Source: Saccharum officinarum (Eukaryota > Streptophyta > Magnoliopsida > Poales > Poaceae). Taken from it: 64,000 bases of DNA. A program made the translations under genes and the position numbers. Positions 1 through 11,324 of the stretch are shown here, piece after piece (within the stretch, counting starts at the first letter, position 1; every line of letters starts with the position of its first letter). A model generated the notes under the pieces. It was not told the origin of the DNA and made no database searches. It worked only from the letters and a program-made list of their open reading frames with translations. Location: assembly GCA_020631735.1 (NCBI GenBank), contig CM036179.1:28201063-28265062 (forward strand), in the 5' to 3' direction.

Positions 1-1366
1 TTCAGGGTAGATGAAGAGGGTGTACTATGGTTCAAGGATAGGTTAGTTGTGCCTAAGGACTGAGAGCTTAGAAATGATATCATGTCTGAAGCACACTCCT
101 CTAAGTTGTCCATCCATTCGGGCAGCAATAAGATGTATTATGATTTGAAGCCATATTATTGGTGGACCAAGATGCGGAAAGAGATAGCTGCATATGTGGC
201 TAGGTGTGACACCTGCTGTAGAGTTAAAGCTGTGCATATGAAAGCTGGGTTACTTCAACCACTTTCTATCCCAGGTTAGAAATGGGAAGAGATAAGTATG
301 GATTTCATTGTCGGACTTCCTCCTACTGTCAAAAATCATAACTCCATCTGGGTAATTGTGGATCGTTTGACCAAATCAGCTCACTTCATTCCAGTTAGAG
401 TGGACTATCGTCCCACTGACTATGCTGAGTTGTACTTCAATCAGATAGTCTGGCTCCATGGGATACCTCGTACTATCATATCTGACCATGGTCCCCAGTT
501 CACTACTCGCTTTTGGGAGCACTTGCATCACCTTCTAGGAACCAAGTTAGTGAGAAGCTCTGCTTATCACCCCAGACGTCAGGACAGACAGAACGGGTTA
601 ACCAAATCTTGGAAGATCTGTTGCGGGCATGTGTCATTTCATCCAAGGGTTCTTGGAAAAAATGGTTACCTCTAGCCGAATTCTCGTACAATAATAGTTA
701 TCAAGAGAGTATTAAGATGGCCCCATTCAAAGCTTTGTACGGTCGTAAGTGTAGAACTCCACTAAACTGGGTAGAAGCTGGTGAAAGGAGGTATTATGGT
801 ATTGATTTTGTTCATGAAGCTGAGGAACAAGTCCGTACCATCCAAAAACATATGGCTACAGCCCAAGCTAGACAGAAAAGTTATACTGATCGTCGTAGAA
901 AACCACTCGAGTTTGAAGTTGGAGACTTCGTGTATCTGAAAGTTTCTCCAATGAAGAGTGTCCAATGTTTTGGTGTTAAGCGAAAACTTGCGCTGAGATA
1001 CGTGGGTCCTTTCCAGATCATAGGCAAGAGTGGAGCTGTTGCGTACAAAATCCAGTTACCTCCTGAAATGAGTGCCATATTCAACGTCTTCCATGTATCT
1101 CAGCTCAAAAAGTGTCTTCGAGTTCCTGAGGAAAGAGTCCCTTTAAGAGATATCAGACTGGAATCCGATTTAACTTACGAAGAAAAGCTAGTCCGAGTGA
1201 TCGATACTCAGGAACGAGTGACTAGAAGTAAAGTGGTTAAGTGGTATAAAGTAATGTGGAGTAATCAGGGTAGTGAAAGTGACGCTACATGAGAACGGGA
1301 GGACTATTTGCGGGATGGTTATAAGGAATTCTATGAAAAATGGTACGCTTTCCAAATCTCGGGACG
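1..1366 (+). pseudogene. Ty3/gypsy chromovirus pol 3' part (integrase and chromodomain), broken
   Basis: This is the C-terminal part of a gypsy polyprotein; its left end lies outside the window. In order I see the zinc-binding end of integrase (CDTCCRVKA near 210-230), the catalytic core (MDFIVGLPP near 300; ISDHGPQF near 480; a glutamate in the TERVNQ segment near 590), a C-terminal integrase region with the usual FNVFHVSQLKKC motif near 1080, and a chromodomain-like tail near 1190-1340. It is dead: an in-frame TAG sits at 277-279, the frame shifts near 570-580, and a TGA interrupts the chromodomain near 1290. The chromodomain and the LTR start TGTAACACC point to the Tekay/Del group of chromoviruses. 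The clade is inferred from motif memory, not from an alignment. Confidence 0.85.
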
Positions 1367-1389
1367 AGATTTTTATAAGGGGGGAGGGC

Positions 1390-2669
1390 TGTAACACCTC
1401 AGGTGTTTAGCTCCATAATTGCATTGCATTGCATGAGCATAAGCATACATCATTTCATGTCAATTCATGTGGTTGCAACAAATGTGATTTGTTCTGAAGT
1501 TTTGTTTGACTCACATCATGTGACACTAGGGAGTTGGTGTAACTAAAGGGTAGAGTAGCCAATTATATCTCACAACACCTTAGTTATACTTAGGGTCACT
1601 AATGGAGCAAGGTTCATGTTGACCAAAATCACCAAAATGCCCTCCAAGGTGTAGTTGACCACCACTTAGCCCTAGGATGCTCTAGTTTGACCAATTAGAA
1701 AGTATAGCTTAGAGACCTTGCATGGAGGAGCACCCTTAAGCAAAGTTGTAGAGAGTTTCATAAGGAACAAAAGTTCTAATATGGCCATCTCATGAAAATG
1801 ATCAGAACATGCTCAAAAATGGCCCACAAGTCAGTATTAGAGGCTGTTTTGGGACTTAGCAATTTTGGCTAAGTGTGAAGCTGAAAACCGTTTCACTGTA
1901 CCTCACTTTGGCAACTTTTAACTCACAAACTAGGCCAAACCAGTCCTTGAGCCAATTGACAAAGTTGTTGTCCACACATAGCTCTACAACATTTCAACAT
2001 CACCATCACCTAGTTCTAAATGGTTTAGGAGATATAGTGTCTAGAAAATCGGGTTTCAGTCGGCTTAATGACTGAAACTACGTTTCAGTTTCGAAGTGCA
2101 CCACTTTGGAGCTTTATAGTTTCAAATCTGAGCCGAATTGGTTCTGGAGCCAATTAGCAAAGTTGTTGACCTCACAAAGCCCTACAATTTTGGTATTATC
2201 ACCTGCTCCTAACTCGAACCGGTTTGAGAGATAATTAGCGCCAAAAATGCCCTGTCAGTCGGTCGTTGGAGGCTCGGTTCAGTCCACGAGCTCGAACACC
2301 GACATGTCGTGGCGCGCGGGCAGAAGAACAGTGATGCGTGGTGACCGAGTGCTGCCGTTCCCTCCACGTCGCGAGCCCGGGCATGAGTTGAACGCCGAGC
2401 GGCCACCTCCACCCCCTCACGCGCGCTCATTCTCTTCTCCCTTCCTCTCGCTCTGGCCGGGCTCACCGAGGTGGAAACCGGGACGCCATTGCCGCCGTAG
2501 ACATCTCCGAGCTCTCACACTCACCACCGCTCGCCGAACCACGTCCATCCCTCCGCCTCCCCGTCCTACACCTCCTCGACCCGTCGGTAGGTTGGATTGA
2601 GCCCAAGGTGAGCCGCATTGCCATTTCCGCCTGCTCACCGAAGCTCACCAGAGCTCCGCCATGTGCGGG
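1390..2669 (+). repeat. Chromovirus 3' LTR, left portion
   Basis: The LTR opens with TGTAACACC straight after a purine-rich tract (1377-1389), as expected for the polypurine primer of a gypsy element. It contains no gene. It is cut at 2669 by the Sirevirus insertion and appears to resume at 13344. The stretch from about 2250 to 2650 becomes GC-rich, and the ORFs seen there on both strands are chance translations of LTR sequence. Confidence 0.75.
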
Positions 2670-4687
2670 TGAAAGTCCTATGTTTGGTGTTGGTAATTAG
2701 TGACAATGCCTAAGTACTAATCCCATGCCTAAGTTGTATGTAGCATATGAGGATTAGTACACTCCAAGGTTGGTGGCAAGATGGACATGGTAATCATGAT
2801 GGCCACACTTGGATTTGGACGCAACCCTACGTGATCAAGGCAAAGGTATATGCTTAAGGGTTGTGTTTTAGTAACCAAGACACCTAGTGGGTGTGGTTAC
2901 ATTATAGGATAGATAGCCGTACTATAAAGAGGGGAATGACGCGGCTATTGAACTCCTAAGTGCCTCTAGATGTGCATTTCATGATCATATGCATTTGGAT
3001 AGAACTAATATCGCCTCGAAAAATGATTGTGAAAATGCTAACACATTCACACATGATGAAGATCACTTGGTGGTGTTAGCACGTTTGCGACGGCGGTGGA
3101 GTTTGAGCGGTAGAGAGGGTTTGGGTTCCTCTCTCCCTCCCGCCGAGCTTGCGAGGCGGGATTCAGGCGTATTCGAGAAGTTGAAACGATTATTTTCCAC
3201 TACGCCGGAAGTCCGGAAAAGAAACGGAGGCGAACAGAAGTCACAGAGGTGACCGGACGCTGAACCGGACGCGGTCCTTGCATGACCGGACGCGTCCGGT
3301 CAGTGTTCAGTGTCTGCGTGTTTTTCTTTTCGATGATCGGACGCGAGGCGTGTCCGGTCACTGATGATCGGACGCGTCCGATCGTTCAGGGAGCTTACTG
3401 GACTCTAACCGAACGCTGTCATTGTCGCGTCTGGTCATTTTCTTCAGCGCGTCCGGTCACTATTTCGTTGAGCGCTGCTCAGGCGACCAGCGCGTCCGGT
3501 CCTTCACGGGACCAGCGCGTCCGGTCGTTCCCGGCGCGTCCGGTCAGTTGGACCAGCGCGTCCGTCGTTCCCGGCGCGTCTGGTCAGTTGGACCAGCGCG
3601 TCCGGTCGTTGCTTCGCAGTTAGCCGTTGGGCGACCAGCGCGTCCGGTCGTTTGGACCAGCGCGTCCGGTCAGTACTTCACGAGTTAGCCGTTGGGCGAC
3701 CGGCGCGTCCGGTCAGTTGGACCAGCGCGTCCGGTCAGCCCGATTTCGGCTGTTTAAGTTTCTAACGGCTATATTCGAAGGGGTACGTCTATAAATACTC
3801 GTTGGCCGGCTCAAGGCTCTCTCTCTCGAACATTTGACATACTTGTGAGCACTTTGAGCTAAGCAACTCCCCTCCCACTCATCTCTCTTGCTTCTTTGCA
3901 TATTCGAAGTGAGATTGAGTGATCCAAGTGCATTTGCATTGTGAGATTGCATCTAGTTGGCACTTGGTGGTTGATTTGCTGCGGGATTCTTGTTTCTCTT
4001 GGTGGTTGCCGCCACCTAGACGGCTTGGAGCAGCTTGGAGGCGTTGGCAAGAGTTGGTGATTGTTCTTGGCCACCTCCGGTGATTGTGAGGGGTTTGTGC
4101 CTACCTCGGCGAAGCGCCAAAGGCAACATTAGTATATTGCTCGTGTCATTGCAACCTTTTGCCATTTGGTAGGTTCTTGTGGCGCCTTTTGAGAGGCTCG
4201 GTGTGTGACCGATTAGCCACCGAACCACGTGGTGAAGAGGGACACAACGGGGACTAGCGTGCCGGCAAGCACGTGAACCTCGGGATAAATCTTCGTGTCA
4301 TCACTTTCATATTGTGATTGATTGATCCCGGTGTTCGGTTATCTTGGTATTCATTGTTGATCATATTGGTTGGCTCAATACTTCGCCCCTCGGTGATACC
4401 CTCCTAACTCAACTCCACATTACTTTCTTAGTTATCTTTGCTAGCTAGTTAGCTTTGCTAGAGTAGCTTCTTTGTGTAGCTTGCTAGTTGTAGTTTCCTT
4501 CTCGGTTTGACTTGTGCGGTTGAGTGCAATTACTAGAATTGTGAATTGGTTAGGTGGCTTGCAAACACCCCGTAGGCTAAGCAAAACTCGCATCTCGCTA
4601 TTTGTTTTATTGATAAACTTGTTTAGCTTGTCTTTGTAGAAAATTTTAATAGGCTATTCACCCCCCTCTAGCCATCAAGACCTTTCA
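2670..4687 (+). repeat. Sirevirus 5' LTR
   Basis: The 2018 bp LTR begins TGAAAG and ends CTTTCA, a 6 bp terminal inverted repeat. From about 3250 to 3740 it carries an array of CGCGTCCGGTC boxes and their inverse, including the full 18 bp palindrome at 3284-3301. A TATA box follows at 3790-3798. The R/U5 part runs to the conserved end TCAAGACCTTTCA. It holds no protein gene; the Arg/Ser/Pro-rich ORFs here are translations of the box array. Confidence 0.95.
3790..3798 (+). promoter_or_regulatory. LTR TATA box
   Basis: TATAAATAC lies just downstream of the palindrome array. The same box recurs at 12444 in the 3' LTR, and related boxes lie at 16570 and 49124 in the other LTRs of this type. This is the likely Pol II start for the genomic transcript. 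Confidence 0.6.
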
Positions 4688-4689
4688 AG

Positions 4690-4702
4690 TGGTATCGGAG
4701 CC
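4690..4702 (+). other. Primer binding site, initiator tRNA-Met type
   Basis: TGGTATCGGAGCC lies 2 bp after the 5' LTR. It matches the usual copia primer site complementary to initiator tRNA-Met (TGGTATCAGAGCC) with one difference. Confidence 0.85.
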
Positions 4703-4741
4703 GTGGTCACCGTTTGTAAGGCTTAACAACCTCGGTGTAAG

Positions 4742-6931
4742 ATGGCTCAAGTTATGTTCAATCATGTTAATGGCAAGCCTCCATTCTTTGATGGCGTCTC
4801 TTCCTTTGATCATTGGAAAAGGAAGATGAAGCAATATCTAGGCAATATACATGAGAAGGTTTGGGATGTGACCAAAGAAGGATACGTCATTCTTGATGAG
4901 GAAAACCTCACTCCCAATGACCGCATCAACAAACAATGCAATACGGCGGCACTTGACACAATCTATCGTGCCATTGATGATAAAGTATTTGAGCAAATCA
5001 AAGATCTTGAAAAGGCAAATGAGCTTTGGATAAGGCTTGAAGAAACATATGAAGGCACTTCAACGGTAAAAAGTGCCAAACTATATATGCTCAAGGACAA
5101 GTTCTCCACATTCAAGATGAAGGATGATGAATCCATCCCGGAGATGTTCTATAGGCTCCAAGTCATTGTCAATGATCTCAAGGGGCTTGGGGAGAAGGTT
5201 GAGGACAAGGACTTCTCACACAAGTTCTTGATGTGCTTACCCAAGAAGTTTGCCACCTTGAGAAGAATGATCTTTAGAGAGGGATTGGACAAGGTCAAAC
5301 CAACCAATGTGCTTGGAGATATAATGACCGATGCCCAATACAATGATGATGAAGATGAGGTAGAAGAGAAGAAGGAGACCAAGGTCAAGCAAGAGAAGCC
5401 CATTGCATTCAAGGCTTCATCCTCTAAGGGCAAGAGCAAGGTAGAAAGTGATGATGATGATCCATTCGATGATGAGACCATGGCCCTCCTTGTGCACAAG
5501 ATGGGAAGGTTCATGAAGAAGAAAGGATATGGGGCAAGGAAGAGGAGAGACACTATAAAGGCAAAGACCCTTTGCTACAATTGCAATAGCCCCGATCACA
5601 TAGTGGCGGATTGCCCCTATGAAGATAAGAGATTTCATAATGGGGACTTGAAGCTCAAGAAGAACAAGAAGGATAAGAAAGAGAATGAGAAGAAAGCAAA
5701 GAAGAGCTTCACTTTCAACAAGAAGAAGAAGGGTGGTGGTTATGTAGTCACTTGGGATAGTGACAACTCCGATAGTGATGATGATGAAAGCTCTAGTGAT
5801 GATGAGAGGATCACTCGGCGAGCCATTGCAAACATCGCCCTCTCCAACAAGCCATCCATCTTCGACACTACATCAACATGCCTTATGGCCAAGCCTACCA
5901 AGGTAAAATATGATGATAGTGATGATGATTCTTGTGCTAGTGATGATTGTAGGAGTGATGATGAGGAGGATGAGGACTACTCCAAGGATGATCTATTAGG
6001 CATAATAGATCAAATGAGCAAGGGCTACAAGAGGACAACCAAGAAATACAAAATCTTGGAACAAGAGCTCATTGCCAAGAGCAATGAAAATGATGCCTTG
6101 ATGGAGGAGCTTGTTGCTCTCAAAAAGAGTAAGGAGTGCAAAGGAATTGAACAAGAGCTCAAAGCTCTTAGGAAATCCTTTGATGAGCTAGAGGCTTCTC
6201 GTGAGTGTCTAAAGGAAGACCACGAGGATCTTGAAATTGCTCACACTAGGCTTAAGGAAGCCCACTCCACTCTACTTGAGCTCATCAAGGAAAAGGACCT
6301 TAAGTTGGAGAAGTTCATGAAGGAAGCTAAGGAGGAGCAAGTGATTGTCACTTGTGATATTGGACTAACATGTGATATTATTGATGATTCTTTATTTGTT
6401 AGTCCTACTAATGCTTCATGTAGCTCATCATCATCCACCACAACCAACTCTACCTCTACTACTAGTGATTCATCACTTGTGGTTGAGACTCTCAAGAGAG
6501 AGGTGGATGATCTCACCCGCGCATTAGGCAATGCCTATGGTGGGGATGCCCGCTTGCTAAAATGCTTGGGTAGCCAAAGGTTCTCTCTTAACAAAGAGGG
6601 ATTAGGCTATACTCCCAAGAAGGGCAAGGCGGCCTTTGCTACTCCAAAGCCTCGCTTTGTGAAGGGCAATGGTCGTTATTGCAATAGATGCAAGCAAGTT
6701 GGGCATCTAGAGATTAATTGCAATAAAATGAACAAGAACAAGAAAAATGCTAATGTACCTTACATTCCTTTTGATTCTTGTTATGTGCTTACCAAGGGTG
6801 AGAAAGGTGTGCATGCTAGGTTTGTTGGTACACCAATTGTGGGCCCAAAGAAGAAGGCCATTTGGGTACCAAAGAGCTTAGTGACTAACCTCCAAGGACC
6901 CAAACAAGTATGGGTACCTAAGAAACATTAA
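4742..6931 (+). CDS. gag: Sirevirus Gag, 729 aa
   Basis: This is a capsid/nucleocapsid protein that would form the particle packaging the element's RNA in the cytoplasm. Residues about 10-200 form the copia-type gag domain. Two CCHC zinc knuckles are visible, CYNCNSPDHIVADC near residue 278 and CNRCKQVGHLEINC near residue 647. Between them lie acidic Asp/Ser tracts and a long Lys/Glu/Leu coiled coil (about residues 420-530). At 729 aa it has the extended Gag typical of Sireviruses, whose coiled-coil region has been linked to dynein light chain binding in a soybean relative (known for the family, not seen here). The ATG follows the primer site by 40 bp. The frame ends at TAA 6929-6931. After three more codons there is a second in-frame stop, TAG, at 6941-6943, and then pol in the same frame. 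Confidence 0.93.
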   Translation: MAQVMFNHVNGKPPFFDGVSSFDHWKRKMKQYLGNIHEKVWDVTKEGYVILDEENLTPNDRINKQCNTAALDTIYRAIDDKVFEQIKDLEKANELWIRLEETYEGTSTVKSAKLYMLKDKFSTFKMKDDESIPEMFYRLQVIVNDLKGLGEKVEDKDFSHKFLMCLPKKFATLRRMIFREGLDKVKPTNVLGDIMTDAQYNDDEDEVEEKKETKVKQEKPIAFKASSSKGKSKVESDDDDPFDDETMALLVHKMGRFMKKKGYGARKRRDTIKAKTLCYNCNSPDHIVADCPYEDKRFHNGDLKLKKNKKDKKENEKKAKKSFTFNKKKKGGGYVVTWDSDNSDSDDDESSSDDERITRRAIANIALSNKPSIFDTTSTCLMAKPTKVKYDDSDDDSCASDDCRSDDEEDEDYSKDDLLGIIDQMSKGYKRTTKKYKILEQELIAKSNENDALMEELVALKKSKECKGIEQELKALRKSFDELEASRECLKEDHEDLEIAHTRLKEAHSTLLELIKEKDLKLEKFMKEAKEEQVIVTCDIGLTCDIIDDSLFVSPTNASCSSSSSTTTNSTSTTSDSSLVVETLKREVDDLTRALGNAYGGDARLLKCLGSQRFSLNKEGLGYTPKKGKAAFATPKPRFVKGNGRYCNRCKQVGHLEINCNKMNKNKKNANVPYIPFDSCYVLTKGEKGVHARFVGTPIVGPKKKAIWVPKSLVTNLQGPKQVWVPKKH

Positions 6932-6943
6932 TTTGTTTTGTAG

Positions 6944-9900
6944 GTTAATTACAAGGCCGGAGGAAGGCATTGGGTGCTTGATAGTGGGTGCTCTCAACAT
7001 ATGACCGGTGATTCAAGAATGTTCAACTCTCTCAAATCAAATGATAGTGGCATTGATAGCATCACATTTGGTGACAATAGCAAGGGTGATGTAAAGGCTC
7101 TTGGAAGGATTGCAATCTCAAATGATCATAGCATTTCCAATGTGCTCTTAGTTGAAAAGTTGAACTTCAATCTTCTCTCGGTTGCTCAATTGTGTGATCT
7201 CGGTTTCAAGTGCATATTTGGTGTTGATGATGTGGAGATAGTTAGTGTTGATGGCTCTAACTTGATCTTCAAAGGCTTTAGATATGAGAATCTATACTTG
7301 GTTGATTTCAATGCTAGTGACACTCAACTTTCAACATGCTTGCTCACCAAATCAAGTATGGGTTGGTTATGGCATAGAAGACTTGGTCATGTTGGCATGA
7401 AGCAATTGAACAAGTTAGTGAAGCATGACTTAGTTAGAGGCTTGAAGGATGTCACATTTGAGAAAGATAAGCTATGTAGTGCATGTCAAGCCGGAAAGCA
7501 AGTAGGCAACACTCATCCATTGAAGAGCATTATGAGTACTTCCAAGGCATTTGAGTTGTTGCACATGGATCTATTTGGGCCAACTACATACACAAGCATT
7601 GGTGGCAACAAGTATGGTTTTGTGATTGTGGATGATTTCACTAGATACACATGGGTATTCTTTCTTGTGGACAAGAGTGATGTATTTGACATATTCAAGA
7701 AGTTCATCAAGAGAGTGCAAAATGAGTTTGAGACCACAATCAAGAAAGTAAGAAGTGACAATGGAAGTGAGTTTAGAAACACAAGAGTTGATGAGCTATG
7801 TGAGGAGCTTGGAATCAAACATCAATTCTCGGCCAAGTATACACCTCAATCAAATGGCCTAGTTGAGAGGAAAAATAGAACCTTAATTGATATGGCAAGA
7901 TCAATGTTGAATGAGTATAATGTGAGTCATTCATTTTGGGCCGAAGCAATCAACACGGCTTGCTTCTATAGCAACCGCCTCTATTGCCACAAGTTTCTAG
8001 AGAAGACACCATATGAGATCTTAAATGGAAGAAAGCCCAACATTGCATACTTTCGGGTATTTGGTTGCAAATGCTACATCTTGAAGAAGGGCACTAGATT
8101 GAGCAAGTTTGAGAAGAAATGTGATGAAGGATTTCTACTTGGTTACTCAACTACTAGCAAAGCTTATAGAGTTTGGAATTTGGCTAGTGGTTTACTTGAA
8201 GAAGTGCATGATGTTGAGTTTGATGAAACAAATGGCTCTCAAGATGAAGAAGATAACTTGGATGATGTGAGAGGAACTCAATTGAGTAATGCTATGAAAG
8301 AAATGGATATTGGTGATATTAGACCAAAGCAAGTGATTGATGTGGATGACAACAAAGATCAAGTGCTCCAAAGTCCAATCACACAAGCTAGTGGTTCTCT
8401 AATGCAAAATCAAGCTAGTACATCATCTCAAGTGCAACAAGATCAACAAGTGGCTAGTTCATCATCTCCAACTCATGATCAACATCAACATCCAAGCAAT
8501 CAAGTCCAAGTGCTTCAACCAACTAACATTGCAAGAGACCATCCATTGGATTCCATCATTGGTGACATACAAAGAGGAGTTCAAACTAGATCAAGATTGA
8601 CATCATTTTGTGCTCACTCTTCTTTTGTGTCAATGGAAGAACCCAAGGACATTGATAAAGCATTGAGAGATCCGGATTGGGTAAATGCAATGCATGAAGA
8701 GCTCAACAACTTCAAGAGAAATGAAGTATGGGAACTAGTTGAAAGGCCTAAGGATCACAATGTCATTGGAACAAGATGGGTCTTTCGCAACAAGCAAGAT
8801 CAAGATGGGATAGTAGTAAGGAACAAAGCAAGACTAGTGGCTCAAGGTTACACACAAATAGAGGGTCTTGACTTTGGTGAAACTTATGCCCCGGTTGCAA
8901 GATTGGAAGCAATTAGGATCTTACTTGCCTATGCTTGTGCTCACAATATCAAGCTATATCAAATGGATGTAAAGAGTGCATTTCTCAATGGGTACATTCA
9001 AGAGGAGGTGTATGTGGAGCAACCTCCCGGTTTTGAAGATGACAAGAAACCCAATCATGTATACAAGTTAAGGAAGGCTTTGTATGGATTAAAGCAAGCA
9101 CCTAGAGCATGGTATGAAAGATTGAGGGACTTCTTGCTATCCAAAGGATTTGTCATGGGCAAAGTTGATACAACACTATTCACCAAGAAGATTGGGAAAG
9201 ACTTATTTGTGTTGCAAATATATGTTGATGATATCATATTCGGTTCAACCAATCAAGATTATTGTGATGAGTTTGGGAAAATGATGGCAAAGGAATTTGA
9301 AATGTCAATGATTGGTGAACTTAGTTTCTTTCTTGGACTTCAAATCAAACAAATGAAGGAAGGAACATTTGTGAGCCAAACCAAGTACATCAAAGATATG
9401 CTCAAGAAGTTTGGCATGGAAGATGCAAAGAGTATTACAACCCCAATGGGCACTAGTGGAAGTTTGGATAGTGACAAGAGTGGCAACATGGTGGATCAAA
9501 AGCTATATAGATCAATGATTGGTAGCCTACTCTATGTGACGGCATCAAGGCCCGATGTGATGTTTAGTGTATGCATGTGTGCAAGATTTCAAGCCTCACC
9601 AAGAGAAAGTCATTTGAAGGCAACAAAGAGAATATTGAGGTACTTAAAGCATACACAAGATGTTGGATTGTGGTATCCCAAAGGTGCAAGCTTTGAGCTA
9701 GTTGGATATTCGGATTCCGACTATGCCGGTGACAAAGTGGAGAGAAAGAGCACTTCCGGGACTTGTCAATTGTTGGGAAGATCACTTGTCTCATGGTCAT
9801 CCAAGAAGCAAAATAGTATTGCACTATCTACCGCCGAAGCCGAATACATCGCCGCGGGTAGTTGTTGTGCACAAATCTTGTGGATGAAGGCAACATTGAA

Positions 9901-10174
9901 AGATTTTGGAATCAATTTCAAGAATGTGCCATTGCTATGTGACAATGAAAGTGCCGTGAAGCTAACCAACAATCCGGTTCAACATCAAAGAACAAAGCAT
10001 ATTGATGTTCGCCATCACTTTATTAGAGATCATCAACAAAAGGGTGACATTGCTATTGAGAGTGTGGGCACCGAAGATCAATTAGCCGATCTATTCACCA
10101 AGCCACTTGATGAGAAGAGATTTCACAAGCTAAAGAATGAGTTGAACATACTTGACTTCTCCAACATGAGTTGA
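6944..10174 (+). CDS. pol: Sirevirus Pol: protease, integrase, reverse transcriptase, RNase H
   Basis: This polyprotein would copy element RNA to DNA and integrate it. It is open from the codon after TAG 6941-6943 to TGA at 10172-10174, with no natural ATG near its start, so it needs fusion to Gag. In order there are an aspartic protease motif ([11 protein letters not shown] near 6977), the zinc-binding integrase HHCC region (7370-7500), integrase core residues (MDLFGP near 7566, RSDNGSEF near 7752, E of LVERKNRT near 7865), reverse transcriptase ([12 protein letters not shown] near 8957; YVDD near 9220), and RNase H (YSDSDYAGD near 9708; [11 protein letters not shown] near 9830). All key residues are present and no frameshift is seen, so the enzymes look intact. 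The gag and pol frames are the same, separated by two stops. Confidence 0.93.
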   Translation, partial: VNYKAGGRHWVLDSGCSQHMTGDSRMFNSLKSNDSGIDSITFGDNSKGDVKALGRIAISNDHSISNVLLVEKLNFNLLSVAQLCDLGFKCIFGVDDVEIVSVDGSNLIFKGFRYENLYLVDFNASDTQLSTCLLTKSSMGWLWHRRLGHVGMKQLNKLVKHDLVRGLKDVTFEKDKLCSACQAGKQVGNTHPLKSIMSTSKAFELLHMDLFGPTTYTSIGGNKYGFVIVDDFTRYTWVFFLVDKSDVFDIFKKFIKRVQNEFETTIKKVRSDNGSEFRNTRVDELCEELGIKHQFSAKYTPQSNGLVERKNRTLIDMARSMLNEYNVSHSFWAEAINTACFYSNRLYCHKFLEKTPYEILNGRKPNIAYFRVFGCKCYILKKGTRLSKFEKKCDEGFLLGYSTTSKAYRVWNLASGLLEEVHDVEFDETNGSQDEEDNLDDVRGTQLSNAMKEMDIGDIRPKQVIDVDDNKDQVLQSPITQASGSLMQNQASTSSQVQQDQQVASSSSPTHDQHQHPSNQVQVLQPTNIARDHPLDSIIGDIQRGVQTRSRLTSFCAHSSFVSMEEPKDIDKALRDPDWVNAMHEELNNFKRNEVWELVERPKDHNVIGTRWVFRNKQDQDGIVVRNKARLVAQGYTQIEGLDFGETYAPVARLEAIRILLAYACAHNIKLYQMDVKSAFLNGYIQEEVYVEQPPGFEDDKKPNHVYKLRKALYGLKQAPRAWYERLRDFLLSKGFVMGKVDTTLFTKKIGKDLFVLQIYVDDIIFGSTNQDYCDEFGKMMAKEFEMSMIGELSFFLGLQIKQMKEGTFVSQTKYIKDMLKKFGMEDAKSITTPMGTSGSLDSDKSGNMVDQKLYRSMIGSLLYVTASRPDVMFSVCMCARFQASPRESHLKATKRILRYLKHTQDVGLWYPKGASFELVGYSDSDYAGDKVERKSTSGTCQLLGRSLVSWSSKKQNSIALSTAEAEYIAAGSCCAQILWMKATLKDFGINFKNVPLLCDNESAVKLTNNPVQHQRTKHIDVRHHFIRDHQQKGDIAIESVGTEDQLADLFTKPLDEKRFHKLKNELNILDFSNMS

Positions 10175-11324
10175 TGCACCCCATATATGACATGCCTCTC
10201 CTTCGAGCCCCAAGGTACAATTGGTTGACATGTCATACATTCTATACTAAGGACATGTTTAGTGCATCTAGTCATGATTTCTTATGTTCTAGGATCATTC
10301 ATGAAAATTAAATGAATTTGAAGTTTATATGGTGCCACTATTGTTTCCATGACTTGTATGATCTAGTGGTAGCATATAACTTGTTTAAGTAGCTTGTGAT
10401 CCTAAGTGTTTAATCTAGAAAACTTGTCTAAATATTTGCTTCAACATGGTGCATGATAACCCTTCTAGTGAGGTGTGAAGAAGCTTGCCCTTGGATCAAA
10501 CCGAAGTATTTTATTTATGCAAGCAATCTAGGTTGAATCATAAACTTGATCCTCACCCCATATTTCAACATGATAATCTATCTAAAGTTTGCTCCTTGTG
10601 GTCAATTGGTGCCAAAGGGGGAGAAAATGTTGTTCACAAAGATAGAACTCAAAAAATGTTGTGGGGGAGAAAATGTTTGAAAATGTTTCACAAAGATCCT
10701 AAAGGGGAGAATTGATAAAAGAAGAATAAAAGAGCACACAAGTAGGGGGAGCAAGCTCTTAAACATGAATGTTGCATTTCTATGTGCACTTCATATGTAT
10801 GATGCATAGTTATGCATTTCGTTTTCTCCGATACATTGCTTGTGTGGTGACTTGCTAGTATAATTTGAATGATGCATTGAGGTACTAGCATGAATAGGAA
10901 GTAGTTAGATTTTTCTTGCTTCATGTTTTTCAAAGTGGTACTAGAACCTTGCTTATAATGTTGATCTCACGAGGTTTCTAGTTATGTTTGTGCTTTTCCA
11001 AGTGGAATCTAACTACACAAGGTGCTAAGATGGTGTTTATCGCTACTCCGATGGTATCACGCTTCAAAGGTCTATAATCTAAAACACTTAGCACCTATTG
11101 GTAGTCAATGCTCCTAATCTTTCCTATCTAACATGTATGCTTCCAAAATCCAAACATATAGCATACATGTAGGGGGAGCCATTGCTATCAATTTGAATTC
11201 ATGATCACATGTCCATAATTCTTACACATGGTAATATACTTGGACAATGTGACATGGGTTCAATCAAAATTTTATATAACATCTTTGTGAAAGGGTTGTC
11301 ACCAATTACCAACAAGGGGGAGAT
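10175..11324 (+). repeat. Sirevirus 3' untranslated region with repeated polypurine tracts
   Basis: This 1.15 kb stretch has no convincing ORF. It contains at least six G-rich purine tracts of the form AAGGGGGAGA: 10614-10629, 10661-10675, 10701-10714, 10741-10756, 11169-11180 and the terminal one at 11311-11324, which abuts the 3' LTR and should prime plus-strand synthesis. Tandem polypurine tracts before the 3' LTR are a known Sirevirus signature. There is no envelope-like ORF in this copy. Confidence 0.8.

Noticed and set aside
3282..3688. Overlapping Arg/Ser/Pro-rich ORFs (also 11936-12420 and 48385-48989)
   Set aside because: They are translations of the CGCGTCCGGTC box array in LTRs, occur in several frames at once, and have no domain.
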